From Saprospiraceae bacterium (GTDB lineage Bacteria > Bacteroidota > Bacteroidia > Chitinophagales > Saprospiraceae), in the NCBI GenBank assembly GCA_028282725.1, contig JANQHF010000080.1, positions 1-64,000 on the forward strand: a DNA stretch of 64,000 nucleotides. The letters run 5' to 3'. Position 1 is the first letter of the stretch. The number at the start of each line of letters is the position of its first letter. Below the pieces are notes generated by a model. That model saw only the letters and a program-made list of their open reading frames with translations. It was not told the DNA's origin and did no database searches. Made by a program: the position numbers and the translations under genes. Shown piece by piece: positions 63,597 to 64,000 of the stretch.

Positions 63597-64000
63597 TTGA
63601 TCGATTTTTCATCATACCTGCAGCAACTCAAATTCAGAAAGACATCAACTTCGCGTCAAATATTCTGTGTCATCAGAAAGAAATGGCTGCAAGTCACACC
63701 GGAGGAAGTGGTTAGACAATGTGCCTTGCTTTATCTTTTGGATTTGGGATATTCATCACAACACATCGTGGTCGAAAGGCGAATTTTCATAAATAACCTC
63801 TCGAGAAGATTTGATATCGTCGTATCTAACAAATCAGGCGCTGCCAGAATCCTCGTGGAGTGCAAGGCTCCGGAAGTATCTCTTGGCCAGGAAGCAATAG
63901 ATCAAGCCGGAATGTATAACCTTGCAGTAAAGGGAGCACATCTTTGGGTGACAAATGGCCATCAAAATTTGATCTATACTATAAATCATGAAGCAGGATT
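63597..64000 (+). CDS. HsdR_N-domain (PDDEXK-type) nuclease-like protein, partial
   Basis: The frame is open to the right edge from a TTG at 63597; no ATG fits, so the start is uncertain. The first 134 residues contain IRKKWLQVTPEEVVRQCALL, then VVERRIFINNLSRRFDIVVS, LVECKAPEVSLGQEAIDQ and LWVTNGHQNLIY. These are the D...ExK nuclease-core features of the HsdR N-terminal domain family that Bacteroidota usually keep next to holA. It is not a type I restriction locus by itself. It starts 17 bases after the helicase-like gene. Confidence 0.85.
   Translation, partial: MIDFSSYLQQLKFRKTSTSRQIFCVIRKKWLQVTPEEVVRQCALLYLLDLGYSSQHIVVERRIFINNLSRRFDIVVSNKSGAARILVECKAPEVSLGQEAIDQAGMYNLAVKGAHLWVTNGHQNLIYTINHEAG

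Noticed and set aside
63597..64000. Type I restriction-modification locus
   Set aside because: Only an HsdR_N-like domain is present. In Bacteroidota this short protein is usually a holA neighbour, and no hsdM or hsdS is visible.

Overview
The window comes from a Bacteroidota chromosome, most probably a Saprospiria-like marine lineage; the class is a guess and the phylum is well supported. The phylum evidence is: a type IX secretion type-B (gliding-motility-associated) C-terminal domain on a SprB/cohesin-like giant protein; a DUF4296 lipoprotein; the HsdR_N-type nuclease that Bacteroidota usually keep next to holA; an orphan SusC-type plug lipoprotein; M23 peptidases with the GPHVCF variant motif; TAnnTTTG-type -7 boxes; and almost no Shine-Dalgarno sequences. 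Gene density is high. Convergent neighbours repeatedly touch or overlap (tilS/esterase, aroC/tamB, M23/kinase, ACT protein/NUDIX, oxidoreductase/aroK).

Layout. 1-2014: the 5' part of a large secreted collagen-like repeat protein, leaving the window at the left edge. 2015-4203: a low-density region with tRNA-Ser(UGA), terminators, a RES/Xre toxin-antitoxin pair and a partial duplication of the tRNA 3' end; it looks like a small integration hotspot. 4204-8450: the orphan plug lipoprotein, then a leftward operon of two paralogous lipoproteins, mltG and a COG2509-type flavoprotein. 8529-25578: housekeeping (tilS, rarA, aroC, tamB, folP), a sugar operon (SGLT-type symporter, galM, esterase), an M23 peptidase, and a leftward operon of SixA-type phosphatase, DUF4296 lipoprotein, OmpR regulator and PhoR-like kinase. 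25636-30408: a SWIM-zinc-finger protein and a maltose-phosphorolysis pair (beta-phosphoglucomutase plus GH65 phosphorylase). 30668-34318: the T9SS-exported SprB/cohesin-like protein. 34332-39798: lysC divergent from an ACT-like regulator, NUDIX divergent from pyrE, an M42 peptidase and a UbiA-like membrane protein. 39868-48898: an accessory rightward run of an outer-membrane barrel, DUF3179, two sulfatases, a PhoD-like phosphatase, a zinc alcohol dehydrogenase and an esterase. 48959-49110: an 18-bp tandem repeat between convergent genes. 49098-60506: oxidoreductase, mazG, a small Cys-rich membrane protein, a PIG-L deacetylase fused to a GATase-like domain, a 31-residue membrane peptide, an SSS symporter, a Gfo/Idh oxidoreductase, aroK, yajC, a DUF1573 protein and polX. 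60591-64000: a MORN-type lipoprotein, a 763-residue protein that looks like a catalytically dead superfamily-1 helicase relative, and the start of the HsdR_N-type nuclease.

The most unusual items are the helicase-like pseudoenzyme at 61288-63579, the 18-bp repeat whose inverted copy contains the neighbour's stop codon, the collagen-like protein with 90-bp repeats, and the toxin-antitoxin module beside a duplicated tRNA-Ser end. No phage, IS element, CRISPR array or canonical SusCD locus was found.
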